From Flavobacterium channae (GTDB lineage Bacteria; Bacteroidota; Bacteroidia; Flavobacteriales; Flavobacteriaceae), in the NCBI RefSeq assembly GCF_021172165.1, contig NZ_CP089096.1, positions 1,674,001 to 1,738,000 on the forward strand: 64,000 bases of DNA, in the 5' to 3' direction. The translations under genes and the position numbers were made by a program. This document shows positions 51,249 through 60,436 of this stretch, one piece after another. The notes under the pieces were generated by a model. The model saw only the letters and a list, made by a program, of their open reading frames with translations, was not told the origin of the DNA and ran no database searches. Each line of letters starts with the position of its first letter. The first letter of the stretch is position 1.

Positions 51249-52130
51249 ATGCAATTATTATTATTCATACTTATCTATCCAATTCTTTGGATAATATCTA
51301 TACTTCCCTTCCCTGTTTTTTATCTGTTTTCAGATTTTGTTTGTTTTCTGACTTATCGTGTTATTGGATACCGAAAAAAAGTAGTAAGAAACAATATCAA
51401 ACTTGCATTACCGCATTTATCTGATAAAGAACGTTTAGCAATTGAAAGAAAATTTTATAGTCATATGTGTGACATGTTTTTAGAAATGATTAAAACAATA
51501 ACCATTTCTAAAAAAGAGATGCAAAAACGCTTTGTTTTCAAAAATATCGAACTGTTTCATGAATATGAAAAGAAAAACAAAAGTATTGTACTATTCTATG
51601 CACATTATGCAAGTTGGGAATGGTCTATAGCATTAGGAACTCACATTAGTTTTAAAGGATTTGGTATTTATAAAAAAATCAGAAACCCTTATTTTAACAA
51701 GTTAGTAAAAGACATTCGTTCTCATTTTGATGCTGTTTTAATCGATACAAAATCTACCACTAAAACGGTAACTGAAAATCAACAAAATGGAATACTTGGC
51801 GTTTATGGATTTATTAGTGATCAAACACCTGCTAAACAAAGAGCTAAACATTGGGATAGTTTTATGGGATATGAAGTTCCAATACATACGGGAGGAGAAA
51901 GTTTAGCAAGAAACTTAGACATGAATGTTCTTTATATGAAAGTGAGTAAGGTGAAACGAGGTTATTATGAAGCTACGTTCATTCCGATTACAGATAATAT
52001 AAAAACAGAACCCGAATTTGCAGTTTCGAGTAAGTTCATTAAAGAAGTTGAAAAACAAATATATGAAGCTCCAGAATTTTACTTTTGGACGCATAAAAGA
52101 TGGAAACATATAAAAGAAAAAGCTCAGTAA
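51249..52130 (+). CDS. lysophospholipid/lipid A acyltransferase (LpxL family)
   Basis: A 293-residue membrane-associated acyltransferase. One N-terminal helix precedes the catalytic HxxxxE motif in FYAHYASWEW (about residues 117-126). The family block SDQTPAKQRAKHW and a later TGGESLARNL follow. It adds an acyl chain to a lipid A precursor or an aminolipid. Which one cannot be told here. Confidence 0.9.
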   Translation: MQLLLFILIYPILWIISILPFPVFYLFSDFVCFLTYRVIGYRKKVVRNNIKLALPHLSDKERLAIERKFYSHMCDMFLEMIKTITISKKEMQKRFVFKNIELFHEYEKKNKSIVLFYAHYASWEWSIALGTHISFKGFGIYKKIRNPYFNKLVKDIRSHFDAVLIDTKSTTKTVTENQQNGILGVYGFISDQTPAKQRAKHWDSFMGYEVPIHTGGESLARNLDMNVLYMKVSKVKRGYYEATFIPITDNIKTEPEFAVSSKFIKEVEKQIYEAPEFYFWTHKRWKHIKEKAQ

Positions 52131-52147
52131 ACACTGAGCTTTTTTTA

Positions 52148-53635
52148 TTAAATATGGAACCAATTGTGAACCATTTCCTTTATTCCTGTTTTAGCATCTT
52201 TATGAACAAACTCATTAGTCTTAGGATTGTATTCATAATCAACTCCCCATTCTTTATGATTTGCCGCTAATTCTTTAATCTTTTCGCAAACAAATTCAAT
52301 TTCTTCAGTAGTCGTTGTAGGATGTATCGACATTCTAATCCATCCTGGTTTTTGAATTAAATCGCCTGAAGAAATTTTACAAACCAAATCGTTTGATGTT
52401 TCCTGATCTACGTGTAATAAATAATGTCCGTAAGTACCAGCACAACTGCATCCGCCACGAGTTTGAATTCCAAATTTATCGTTCAATAATTTTACACCTA
52501 AGTTGTAATGCAAATCATCTATATAAAACGAAATTACTCCCAAACGATCTTTATGCTGATTGGCTAGTATGTGTAAATTATCAATATTATCAAGTGTTTC
52601 GAAAATATAATCTACAATCTCATGTTCGCGATCCAAAATGTTCTGAACTCCCATTTTTTCTTTCAACTGAATCGCTAAAGCGGTTTTCATTACTTGCAAG
52701 AATCCTGGAGTTCCACCATCTTCTCTATCTTCAATATTATCAATATATTTATGTCCGCCCCAAGGATTTGTCCAACTCACCGTTCCTCCACCCGGACAAT
52801 CTGGTACATTATTTTTGTATAAGTTTTTATTAAAAATCAAAACTCCAGAAGTTCCAGGTCCGCCCAAAAATTTATGCGGCGAAAAGAAAATAGCATCTAA
52901 ATAACTTTCTGCATCTTCTGGATGCATGTTTATATTTACATAAGGTCCTGAGCAAGCAAAATCAACAAAACAAACCCCATTATGTTGGTGCATTAATTTA
53001 GCAACTTCATGATATGGCGTCTTGATTCCTGTTACATTTGAACATGATGTAATCGAAGCAATCTTAAAACTTCTATCTTTATATTGTTCTAATAATTCTT
53101 TAAATTCCTTCATACAAAACAAGCCGTCTTCATCAGCAGGAATTACCACAACATCAGCAATAGTTTCTAACCAAGAAGTTTGATTAGAATGATGCTCCAT
53201 ATGCGAAATAAAAACAATTGGTTTTACTTCATTTGGAATAGCTGTAAACTCTTTTAAATTTTCAGGAATACGTAATCCTAAAATACGTTGAAATTTGTTT
53301 ACAACACCTGTCATTCCAGTTCCATCAGTGATCAAAATATCCGATTCAGATGCATTAACATGATGTTTAATGATATGACGCGCTTCATGATAAGCCATTG
53401 TCATAGCTGTTCCTGTAACTGAAGTCTCAGTATGCGTATTTGCTACAAATGGTCCGAACTCATTCATTATTTTTTCTTCAATCGGACGGTACAATCTTCC
53501 GCTTGCAGTCCAATCGGTGTAGATAATATTTTTTTCACCAAAAGGCGATTGAAAAGTTTGATTAATTCCAATTATTTCCTTTCTAAACTCTTCAAAATAA
53601 CATTCTAATTGGGTTTTTGTTGTTGTAGTCGACAT
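52148..53635 (-). CDS. class V aminotransferase-fold PLP enzyme
   Basis: A 495-residue PLP enzyme of the cysteine desulfurase/class V fold. The PLP lysine is in FFSPHKFLGGPGTSG (near 255). TSCSNVTG and DFACSGPYVNI line the cofactor pocket. RGGCSCAGTYGHYLL near the C-terminus resembles the SufS-type cysteine loop. It is longer than SufS/IscS and lacks suf neighbours, so the substrate is uncertain. Confidence 0.85.
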   Translation of the reverse strand: MSTTTTKTQLECYFEEFRKEIIGINQTFQSPFGEKNIIYTDWTASGRLYRPIEEKIMNEFGPFVANTHTETSVTGTAMTMAYHEARHIIKHHVNASESDILITDGTGMTGVVNKFQRILGLRIPENLKEFTAIPNEVKPIVFISHMEHHSNQTSWLETIADVVVIPADEDGLFCMKEFKELLEQYKDRSFKIASITSCSNVTGIKTPYHEVAKLMHQHNGVCFVDFACSGPYVNINMHPEDAESYLDAIFFSPHKFLGGPGTSGVLIFNKNLYKNNVPDCPGGGTVSWTNPWGGHKYIDNIEDREDGGTPGFLQVMKTALAIQLKEKMGVQNILDREHEIVDYIFETLDNIDNLHILANQHKDRLGVISFYIDDLHYNLGVKLLNDKFGIQTRGGCSCAGTYGHYLLHVDQETSNDLVCKISSGDLIQKPGWIRMSIHPTTTTEEIEFVCEKIKELAANHKEWGVDYEYNPKTNEFVHKDAKTGIKEMVHNWFHI

Positions 53636-53650
53636 TGTGTTGTTTTTTAA

Positions 53651-54145
53651 TTACTCTTGCTTTTGTCTTTCGTATAAAACCGTTTCTACAGTTTCAAAAT
53701 CAGTTGGTTTCCCTTCTGAAACAAAATATTTTATTAATACTTGTCCCCATAAATCGCCACATGAAAATTCTGCAATAATCCAACGATGATTTAAAATTTT
53801 TGAAGTATTAATTAGGAAAGGAATTCCATCAATAGGTTCGTAAGGAACTAATGGGTTTCCCTTTTTATTTTCGTTTAACGTTAAAAGATCTTCTTTTACT
53901 TTTACCGCTACTTTTTTATAATCTAAATTGTTAGAATAAAAATATTCTTGCGCATCTTCGTCACTTTCTAAAGAAAAATAATTTGCATTAGCTAAGCTTG
54001 CGACAGAATCTCTAGAAATTTTAAGATGGTCTTTTACTTTTAAAACTTCTTTATCTTTTGCATCCAATATTTTAGTAGAATTCACATATTGGAAAATGTT
54101 AAATAATAACGAAAAGATTAAAGCATACAAAATTACGTTCTTCAT
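53651..54145 (-). CDS. hypothetical membrane-anchored protein
   Basis: Unrecognised 164-residue protein with an N-terminal membrane segment (about residues 3-20) and a periplasmic or cytosolic soluble domain. It ends 15 bases before the aminotransferase gene and follows the MBL gene by 4 bases, so the three form an operon. The fragment WIIAEFSCGDLWGQVLIKY is the most distinctive part. Confidence 0.65.
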   Translation of the reverse strand: MKNVILYALIFSLLFNIFQYVNSTKILDAKDKEVLKVKDHLKISRDSVASLANANYFSLESDEDAQEYFYSNNLDYKKVAVKVKEDLLTLNENKKGNPLVPYEPIDGIPFLINTSKILNHRWIIAEFSCGDLWGQVLIKYFVSEGKPTDFETVETVLYERQKQE

Positions 54146-54149
54146 TGTC

Positions 54150-54914
54150 TTAAATATTTATTTCAAGGTTATCAAAAGCTACATGCACATTACTTGGTAA
54201 TTTTCTTTCAATTTCTTCATGAAATCCAAATAAATGACTGATGTGCGTTAAATATGTCGTCTTTGGTCGCACCAAAGATATGAAATGTAAAACTTCTTCT
54301 AAATTAAAATGTGTTGCATGTGGCTCTTCTCGCAAACAATTTACCACTAAAATGTTACAATTCTTTATTTTTTCAATTTCAGAAGCTTCCATTGTCTTTA
54401 CATCAGTCAAATACACAAAATCTTGAATACGGTATCCAAAAACCTGCAAATTTCCGTGGAAAGCATTAACAGGAATTATCTCTTCATTGTTTATTTTAAA
54501 AGATTGATTGTTTACAACTTCGTTTTCAATTATCGATGGTGCACCAGGATATTTATTCTCAGTTTCAAAAATATAATCAAATCTTCTTTCTAAATTTTTC
54601 AACACTCGCTCATGCGCATAAATAGGAATAGCGCCTTGTTTAAAAAAAAATGGTCGAATATCGTCTAAACCAGCAGTATGATCTGCATGTTCGTGTGTAA
54701 ATAATAACGCATCTATTTTAGGACATTTAGAGTTCAACATTTGTTGTCTAAAATCGGGACCACAATCTATTACAATAGAATTCTGCTCTGTTTCTATCCA
54801 AACAGAAACACGCAAGCGAGTATCGCGTTTATCAGTACTTAAGCATACAGAATGATGACTTCCAATTACTGGAATTCCTTGCGAGGTACCGGTTCCTAAA
54901 AAATAAATTTTCAC
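54150..54914 (-). CDS. MBL-fold metallo-hydrolase (PhnP-like)
   Basis: A 254-residue binuclear metal hydrolase. The zinc motif is THEHADHTAGLDD (HxHxDH, near 75). An early GTGTSQGIPVIG and a later TYLTHISHLFGFHEE supply further ligands. The arrangement resembles PhnP/tRNase Z-like phosphodiesterases. First gene of a three-gene leftward operon. The physiological substrate is unknown. Confidence 0.9.
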   Translation of the reverse strand: MKIYFLGTGTSQGIPVIGSHHSVCLSTDKRDTRLRVSVWIETEQNSIVIDCGPDFRQQMLNSKCPKIDALLFTHEHADHTAGLDDIRPFFFKQGAIPIYAHERVLKNLERRFDYIFETENKYPGAPSIIENEVVNNQSFKINNEEIIPVNAFHGNLQVFGYRIQDFVYLTDVKTMEASEIEKIKNCNILVVNCLREEPHATHFNLEEVLHFISLVRPKTTYLTHISHLFGFHEEIERKLPSNVHVAFDNLEINI

Positions 54915-54969
54915 AATCGTAACTTTTGCACAAAAATAACAATAATTATGGTTGTTTTTATAAAATGAT

Positions 54970-54977
54970 TAACTTTG
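54970..54977 (+). promoter_or_regulatory. -7 box of the 55022 gene
   Basis: TAACTTTG, a TAnnTTTG match, 45 bases before ATG 55022. Confidence 0.5.
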
Positions 54978-55021
54978 CCAATGGAGATTATTATTCCTAA
55001 TGTACCCCAAAATATATTTTA

Positions 55022-56500
55022 ATGAAAAGCATGGTTACAGATATTAAAGTTCGTGGAGATAAAGTTATTGAACAGATCCCATCAATAAAAGATAAAGCGC
55101 TTCGTATAAACCTAAATGAAAATATTTACGGAACCTTTGCAGAAATTGGTGCTGGACAAGAAACTGTTCGTAATTTCTTTAGAGCCGGAGCGTCTTCAGG
55201 AACTATTGCGAAAGCAATGTCTGCCTACGATAAAGACTTTAGTGATGCCATTTATGGTATTGAAGATGATGGAAGATATGTTACGGAAAGTCGTTTACGT
55301 AAAATGCTTACCCATGAAATCAATCTTGTAGAGCAACGTTTAAGTAGAGACAAACACCCAAATAAATTATTCTTTAGTTACGCAAATACAGTAGCAACTA
55401 TTGATTTTGCAAAACAATTTAAAGGTCATGGTTGGGTTGGAATCGTTTACCAAGTTGAACCAGATGAAGATTACAACGAAATTATTCTTCACATCCGTTT
55501 CAAAGAAAACGATGCCAAATTACAACAAGAAACTTTAGGTATTTTAGGAGTAAACTTAATTTATGGCGCTTTCTACAAATACAACGATCCAAAAAAATTA
55601 CTTCGTTATTTATACGATCATTTAGATAAAGACCAATTAGAGATTGACACTATTAACTTCTCAGGTCCTCGTTTTGCTAATGTAGACAATCGTTTAATGA
55701 GTTTACAATTGGTTAAAAACGGAATGACAGATGCCGTAATGTTTGGTCCAGATGGAAAAAACATTTTACCTGCAGCAGTTTTATACAAAAAGAATATTTT
55801 AGCATTAAGAGGAAGTTTTAGACCAGTAACAAAGGTAAATATGAACATGTATAAGAAATCTTATGATATGTTCATACAAGAAAACAAAGTAGACAAAGAA
55901 AATACTTTTGTTGTTTTCGAAATTACCCTTTCTAACCTTAAAGCTGAAGGAGAAATAGATGAAAGAGATTTCTTAGACAGAGCAGAATTACTTTGTAAGT
56001 TAGGACAAACCGTAATGATCTCTAATTTTCAAGAATACTTTAAAGTAGTAGAATATTTCTCTAATTATTCTAAAGCTCGTATGGGATTAGCTATGGGAGT
56101 AAACAATTTAGTTGAAATATTTGACGAAAAATACTATCGCCATTTATCTGGTGGAATCTTAGAAGCATTCGGAAAATTATTCTACAGAGACTTAAAAGTG
56201 TATTTATATCCAATGAAAGATGAAAATGGTACTATCATTACATCTGAAAACTTAAAAGTTCATCCAAGAATGAAAGAGTTGTATAAATTCTTTAAATTCA
56301 ATGGAAAAGTTATTGATATAAAAGATTTTGATGAAAAGAATTTAGAGATTTTCTCAAGACAAGTTCTTAAAATGATTTGCAAAGGCGAAAGCGGATGGGA
56401 AAATATGTTACCTGAAGGAACTGCAGATATTATTAAGAAAGAAAAATTATTTTCTTATGCTTGCGAAGTTGATTTGAAAGAAAAGGAAGAAATTAAATAA
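55022..56500 (+). CDS. conserved Bacteroidota protein of unknown function (492 aa)
   Basis: A 492-residue cytosolic protein. I know the family as a widely conserved Bacteroidota protein, often misnamed in databases (for example as TonB-dependent receptor or nicotinate-nucleotide adenylyltransferase); there is no signal or beta-barrel here. It is alpha/beta throughout, with a conserved start (INLNENIYGTFAEIGAGQET). Monocistronic with its own -7 box. Function unknown. Confidence 0.8.
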   Translation: MKSMVTDIKVRGDKVIEQIPSIKDKALRINLNENIYGTFAEIGAGQETVRNFFRAGASSGTIAKAMSAYDKDFSDAIYGIEDDGRYVTESRLRKMLTHEINLVEQRLSRDKHPNKLFFSYANTVATIDFAKQFKGHGWVGIVYQVEPDEDYNEIILHIRFKENDAKLQQETLGILGVNLIYGAFYKYNDPKKLLRYLYDHLDKDQLEIDTINFSGPRFANVDNRLMSLQLVKNGMTDAVMFGPDGKNILPAAVLYKKNILALRGSFRPVTKVNMNMYKKSYDMFIQENKVDKENTFVVFEITLSNLKAEGEIDERDFLDRAELLCKLGQTVMISNFQEYFKVVEYFSNYSKARMGLAMGVNNLVEIFDEKYYRHLSGGILEAFGKLFYRDLKVYLYPMKDENGTIITSENLKVHPRMKELYKFFKFNGKVIDIKDFDEKNLEIFSRQVLKMICKGESGWENMLPEGTADIIKKEKLFSYACEVDLKEKEEIK

Positions 56501-56558
56501 AGAACAAACCAAAATCACTCCATTTTAGAGTGATTTTTTTTATAAAATCCTTTCTTAT

Positions 56559-56566
56559 TACTTTTG
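56559..56566 (+). promoter_or_regulatory. -7 box of rlmH
   Basis: TACTTTTG 14 bases before ATG 56581. The longer reading frame from 56530 includes this box, so it is rejected as the start. Confidence 0.55.
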
Positions 56567-56580
56567 TAAAAATATCTCAT

Positions 56581-57054
56581 ATGAATATTCGCTTAATAGC
56601 TATCGGTAAAACTGATAATAAATCCTTACAAACATTAATTGACGATTATACAAAACGCTTGTCATTTTATGTGAAATTTGATTTGGAAATTATTCCAGAT
56701 ATCAAAAACGTTAAGAATTTATCCGAAGCGCAACAAAAAAAAAAAGAAGGCGAATTGATTTTATCTAAAATTGGTCCAACAGATCAGTTAATTCTATTGG
56801 ATGAAAATGGTAAAACATTTAGTAGTGTTGGTTTTTCCGACTTTTTGCAAAAGAAAATGAACGCCGGAATCAAAACATTAGTTTTTGTAATAGGTGGTCC
56901 TTATGGCTTTAGTGAAACTGTCTACCAAAAAGCACAAGGAAAAGTTTCGCTATCTGAAATGACTTTTTCACATCAAATGGTACGCTTATTTATAATCGAA
57001 CAAATTTATAGAGGATTTACGATTTTGAGAAACGAACCGTATCATCATCAGTAA
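56581..57054 (+). CDS. rlmH: 23S rRNA pseudouridine(1915)-N3-methyltransferase
   Basis: A 157-residue SPOUT methyltransferase, the usual RlmH length. It starts MNIRLIAIGKTDNKSLQTL. The SAM-knot signatures LLDENGKTFSS, FVIGGPYGFSE and the conserved end LSEMTFSHQMVRLFIIEQIYRGFTILRNEPYHHQ (in parts) are all present. It methylates helix 69 of 23S rRNA in assembled 70S ribosomes. Confidence 0.96.
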   Translation: MNIRLIAIGKTDNKSLQTLIDDYTKRLSFYVKFDLEIIPDIKNVKNLSEAQQKKKEGELILSKIGPTDQLILLDENGKTFSSVGFSDFLQKKMNAGIKTLVFVIGGPYGFSETVYQKAQGKVSLSEMTFSHQMVRLFIIEQIYRGFTILRNEPYHHQ

Positions 57055-57201
57055 TAATTAAGGTAAAAGGATAAAGGAAAAGGGTAAAAGTTAATTTTGC
57101 CAATAAAAATGCTCTTCTGAATTGGAATGTATAGTAAAAACTGAGCGATAAATTGATTTATTATTTACTATTTTATTTTTAAACTACTTACCTTTTCTGT
57201 C

Positions 57202-57654
57202 TTAATCTAGTTGAAGTTGTTTAAAATTTCTAATATAACAGCTATGTTTATACTGAAAAATTCCCTTATCCGTTGCAAATAAGTGTTTTTCATTCAATTT
57301 TTTATATCTTTTTTTTCGTAGTCTGTCGATCTTTTTTGACGAAATAAAATCATAAATTACATAATACATCATTATGATTTCAACATTATTGCAATCTTCT
57401 TTCAATTTTATTTCAGTAAATTCCATTCCAATAAAATCTAGACAAAGAGTATCATTTTTACCAGAAATAATAATTTTGAATTGACCATCAAAATCTGTTT
57501 CCCCAAGAAGTTCATTATCAGAATTTCTAATTTGTACACCTGCTAGTGGCTCTAAATCCTCAGAAATTACTTTACCATTAACACTTCGAGTTTGTCCATT
57601 GATAAAAAAACTAAAAAGAAATAGAACCATCGTTATTACAATATTTATCTTCAT
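57202..57654 (-). CDS. exported protein with CarboxypepD_reg-like domain
   Basis: A 150-residue protein with signal peptide (residues 1-20) and a beta-sandwich domain: SVNGKVISEDLEPLAGVQIR and GETDFDGQFKI are the CarboxypepD_reg-like signature. Usually such domains lead TonB-dependent receptors; here it stands alone with a basic C-terminus. Function unknown; possibly a remnant or a small surface adaptor. Confidence 0.75.
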   Translation of the reverse strand: MKINIVITMVLFLFSFFINGQTRSVNGKVISEDLEPLAGVQIRNSDNELLGETDFDGQFKIIISGKNDTLCLDFIGMEFTEIKLKEDCNNVEIIMMYYVIYDFISSKKIDRLRKKRYKKLNEKHLFATDKGIFQYKHSCYIRNFKQLQLD

Positions 57655-57695
57655 TATAATTACCTTATTTATAAGTTAGATTCCCTACTCCCAAC

Positions 57696-58436
57696 TTACA
57701 ACTTACAATTACATTCAGGCAATTTCTTTTCATCATAAACAAATTCAAAAGTTGAAATTTGAATTTCATTGTTTGTTGCTTTCCAAACCAAAATTTTGTT
57801 CTTAATGTATTGTTCGTAAGTCAATCGATTATCAAAATTCAAATGCAACATTGTAATTTTCCCATCACTTGTGAAATCAGCAAAATCTCTAATAAAACTA
57901 ATGAAATCTTCACGCGCAACGTCATTTCCATCTACTGTAATTTTATTGTCTTTATTGAAGTTTACAGTAAAATTGTGGTAGTTTCTAAAATGTTCTGCAT
58001 GTTTTTTGATAAAAAACTTTGAAAAATGCTTTCTATACTTAAATTGAACATCTGTAAATGGGAAAAAAGCCAAATTCTTAGCCACACTATCCGAATACGT
58101 AAAAACATTCATTGTGCCTGCTTTTGAATGCGAACTCGATTTCTTTTTTTCTTGTAAGTTCATTACCTCTGGAATAACCAATTTTAAAGGCAAACGCTTA
58201 TCGATATTGAAAACCCAATTTGTTGAGGCAATTGAATTTTTTCGGTTAACTTCTACAATTGTGTCTAGTTTTTCACTGTTGTCTTTATTTTCTTCTGTTT
58301 TAAAAAACATATAAATAGGCGAATGATCTTCTATATTTTTTAAAACACTTACATTTTCCTGAGGTAACAACACTTCTTCATTATTACATGAAAACAAACT
58401 AATTAAGGCCGCAACAGCCACTATTTTCTTTATCAT
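57696..58436 (-). CDS. predicted lipoprotein downstream of folP
   Basis: A 246-residue lipoprotein (MIKKIVAVAALISLFSC, Cys17) without known domains. It overlaps folP by 4 bases (ATGA), so they are co-translated. A functional link to folate is not implied. Hydrophilic and lysine-rich after the anchor; ends in a CNC cysteine pair. Confidence 0.7.
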   Translation of the reverse strand: MIKKIVAVAALISLFSCNNEEVLLPQENVSVLKNIEDHSPIYMFFKTEENKDNSEKLDTIVEVNRKNSIASTNWVFNIDKRLPLKLVIPEVMNLQEKKKSSSHSKAGTMNVFTYSDSVAKNLAFFPFTDVQFKYRKHFSKFFIKKHAEHFRNYHNFTVNFNKDNKITVDGNDVAREDFISFIRDFADFTSDGKITMLHLNFDNRLTYEQYIKNKILVWKATNNEIQISTFEFVYDEKKLPECNCKL

Positions 58437-59260
58437 TTATTCAATTTGTTAATTAATTTTACACATTCAACCGCTTCTTTTACATCATGAACACGTAGGA
58501 TTTTAGCTCCTTTTTGCAAAGCAATTGTATTGATAACAGTTGTTCCGTTTAGTGCATCTTGAGGTGTGTTTTCTAAAACTTTATAAATCATCGATTTTCT
58601 TGAAACTCCTGCTAACAAAGGCAATTCTAAAGTTGAAAACAATTCTAATTTATTTAAAACGTCATAATTTTGTTCCAATGTTTTAGCAAATAATCCAAAT
58701 CCTGGATCGATTACAATATCAGAAATCCCAAAACTTCTTGCCTTGCTAATTCGTTCCGAAAAATAGAATATCATTTCTTTTACAATATCATCATATTCCA
58801 CAAGACTTTGCATGGTTTGAGGATTTCCTCTCATATGCATCATGATATACGGAACTTTTAGTTCGGCAACGGTTTCCAACATTTTATCATCTAATAAACC
58901 TGCCGCAATATCATTCACAATTGCAACTCCATGTTCAACAGCAGCTTTGGCAACATTAGCTCTAAAAGTATCAACCGATAAAATGATATTAGGAAAAGTA
59001 GCAACCAATTCGTTAATAATTGGCAACAGACGATTAATTTCTTCGGAATCGGAAACAAACTCAGCACTTGGTTTACTCGAATAAGCACCAATATCAATAA
59101 AATCAGCTTCTTCAGTCAACATTTTATCCACCTGATGAATAATAGAATTAATCTCTTTATGTTTTCCACCATCGTAAAACGAATTAGGCGTCACATTCAA
59201 AATTCCCATTACTTTAGGAGTCGATAAATCAACTAATATTCCGTTGCAATTGATGTTCAT
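58433..59260 (-). CDS. folP: dihydropteroate synthase
   Basis: A 275-residue folate enzyme joining p-aminobenzoate to the pterin pyrophosphate. Family signatures: VMGILNVTPNSFYDGG (near 18), DIGAYSSKPSAE (near 57), VSVDTF-type LSVDTFRANVA, IVNDIAAG, and GVSRKSMI (near 220). Length is normal and it is the target of sulfonamides. It overlaps the next lipoprotein gene by 4 bases. Confidence 0.97.
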   Translation of the reverse strand: MNINCNGILVDLSTPKVMGILNVTPNSFYDGGKHKEINSIIHQVDKMLTEEADFIDIGAYSSKPSAEFVSDSEEINRLLPIINELVATFPNIILSVDTFRANVAKAAVEHGVAIVNDIAAGLLDDKMLETVAELKVPYIMMHMRGNPQTMQSLVEYDDIVKEMIFYFSERISKARSFGISDIVIDPGFGLFAKTLEQNYDVLNKLELFSTLELPLLAGVSRKSMIYKVLENTPQDALNGTTVINTIALQKGAKILRVHDVKEAVECVKLINKLNK

Positions 59261-59311
59261 ATTAATTTAATTTCTTTTTCCTTTTGACTTTTCCTTTTTG
59301 ACTTAATTCAT

Positions 59312-59319
59312 TACTTTTG
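59312..59319 (+). promoter_or_regulatory. -7 box of the DUF1599 gene
   Basis: TACTTTTG 30 bases before ATG 59349. Confidence 0.5.
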
Positions 59320-59348
59320 AAAATTATCACACAAATATAAAGTAAATA

Positions 59349-59888
59349 ATGTCGAATACTTCTCAACAATATGATAAAGTTATAGCGATTTGTCGCGATT
59401 TATTTTCTAAAAAAGCACATGATTACGGTACTGCTTGGCGCATTTTACGCTTGCCTTCTTTAACTGATCAAATCTTTATAAAAGCGCAAAGAATAAGAAG
59501 TTTACAAGAAAACGAAATTCGAAAAGTAGATGAAGATGAAACTTCGGAATTCATTGGAATTATCAATTATTGCGCAATGGCTTTAATTCAAATGGAAAAA
59601 GGTGTAGCTACACAACCTGACATGACAGCAGATGAAGCCATTGAATTGTACAACCAAAAAATTGCGGAAACTAAAGCGTTAATGGAAAATAAAAACCATG
59701 ATTATGGTGAAGCTTGGCGCGATATGAGAGTAAGTAGTTTAACCGATTTAATTTTACAAAAACTATTACGCGTTAAACAAATTGAAGATAACAAAGGAAA
59801 AACATTGGTTTCTGAAGGGATTGATGCCAATTATCAAGATATGATAAACTATTCTGTTTTCGCTTTAATATTGATGGGAAACAAATAA
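59349..59888 (+). CDS. DUF1599 protein with internal duplication
   Basis: A 179-residue protein composed of two copies of one helical module. HDYGTAWRILRLPSLTDQIF (near residue 24) and HDYGEAWRDMRVSSLTDLIL (near 118) align directly, each followed by an EN/EDN helix and a INYxxxAL helix. It resembles the all-alpha NTP pyrophosphatase style of nucleotide-binding helices, but the function is unproven. Divergently arranged from folP, as commonly seen in Bacteroidota. Confidence 0.88.
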   Translation: MSNTSQQYDKVIAICRDLFSKKAHDYGTAWRILRLPSLTDQIFIKAQRIRSLQENEIRKVDEDETSEFIGIINYCAMALIQMEKGVATQPDMTADEAIELYNQKIAETKALMENKNHDYGEAWRDMRVSSLTDLILQKLLRVKQIEDNKGKTLVSEGIDANYQDMINYSVFALILMGNK

Positions 59889-59949
59889 CAAGTCATTAAC
59901 AGAATCATTTTTTTGAATGTTGTATTTTAGCGTTTCACAAATCCCAAAA

Positions 59950-60416
59950 AGCAAATAATAAATTACAAATAAATCTAAAATTTCAATTATTTAAATTCAA
60001 AAAAACTAAATGAGTGAAAAAAGATTCGATCTAGAAGATAGAACCCTTGAATTTGCGATAGCTTGCAGAATTTACATCGGTAAATTACCCAAGACAATTT
60101 CAAATATCGAAGATTCAAAACAATTAGTTAGAGCATCAGGTTCAATTGGAGCAAATTACATCGAAGCCAATGAATCATTGAGTAAAAAAGATTTTGTTTT
60201 TAGATTGAAAATTTCGAGAAAGGAAAGTAAAGAAGCTGTATATTGGTTAAATATTTTAAACAGAATAAACCCTGAATTTAAATCCGAAACTGATCAACTG
60301 ATAAAAGAAGGAAATGAATTAAAGTTGATTTTTTCATCAATAATTGAAAAATATAAAGTTTAGTTTTTGGATTTGAAATTTTAAAATTGAATATTATTTG
60401 TAATTTATTATTTGCT
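59950..60416. repeat. nested inverted repeats flanking a four-helix-bundle gene
   Basis: A perfect 23-bp inverted pair, AGCAAATAATAAATTACAAATAA (first 20 bases AGCAAATAATAAATTACAAA) at 59950-59972 and its complement at 60394-60416, encloses a second pair TAAAATTTCAA (59976-59986) / TTGAAATTTTA (60373-60383). Only the 117-residue gene lies inside. Confidence 0.75.
60010..60363 (+). CDS. four-helix bundle protein (23S rRNA IVS-type)
   Basis: A 117-residue all-helical protein: FDLEDRTLEFAIACRIY, QLVRASGSIGANYIEANES and KDFVFRLKISRKESKEA are the marks of the S23/four-helix bundle family (TIGR02436-like). The family was first found inside 23S rRNA intervening sequences. Here it stands between housekeeping genes, enclosed by long nested inverted repeats, as such ORFs are in rRNA insertions. 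Molecular role unknown. Confidence 0.92.
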   Translation: MSEKRFDLEDRTLEFAIACRIYIGKLPKTISNIEDSKQLVRASGSIGANYIEANESLSKKDFVFRLKISRKESKEAVYWLNILNRINPEFKSETDQLIKEGNELKLIFSSIIEKYKV

Positions 60417-60436
60417 ATTTGTAATTTAAACATACT

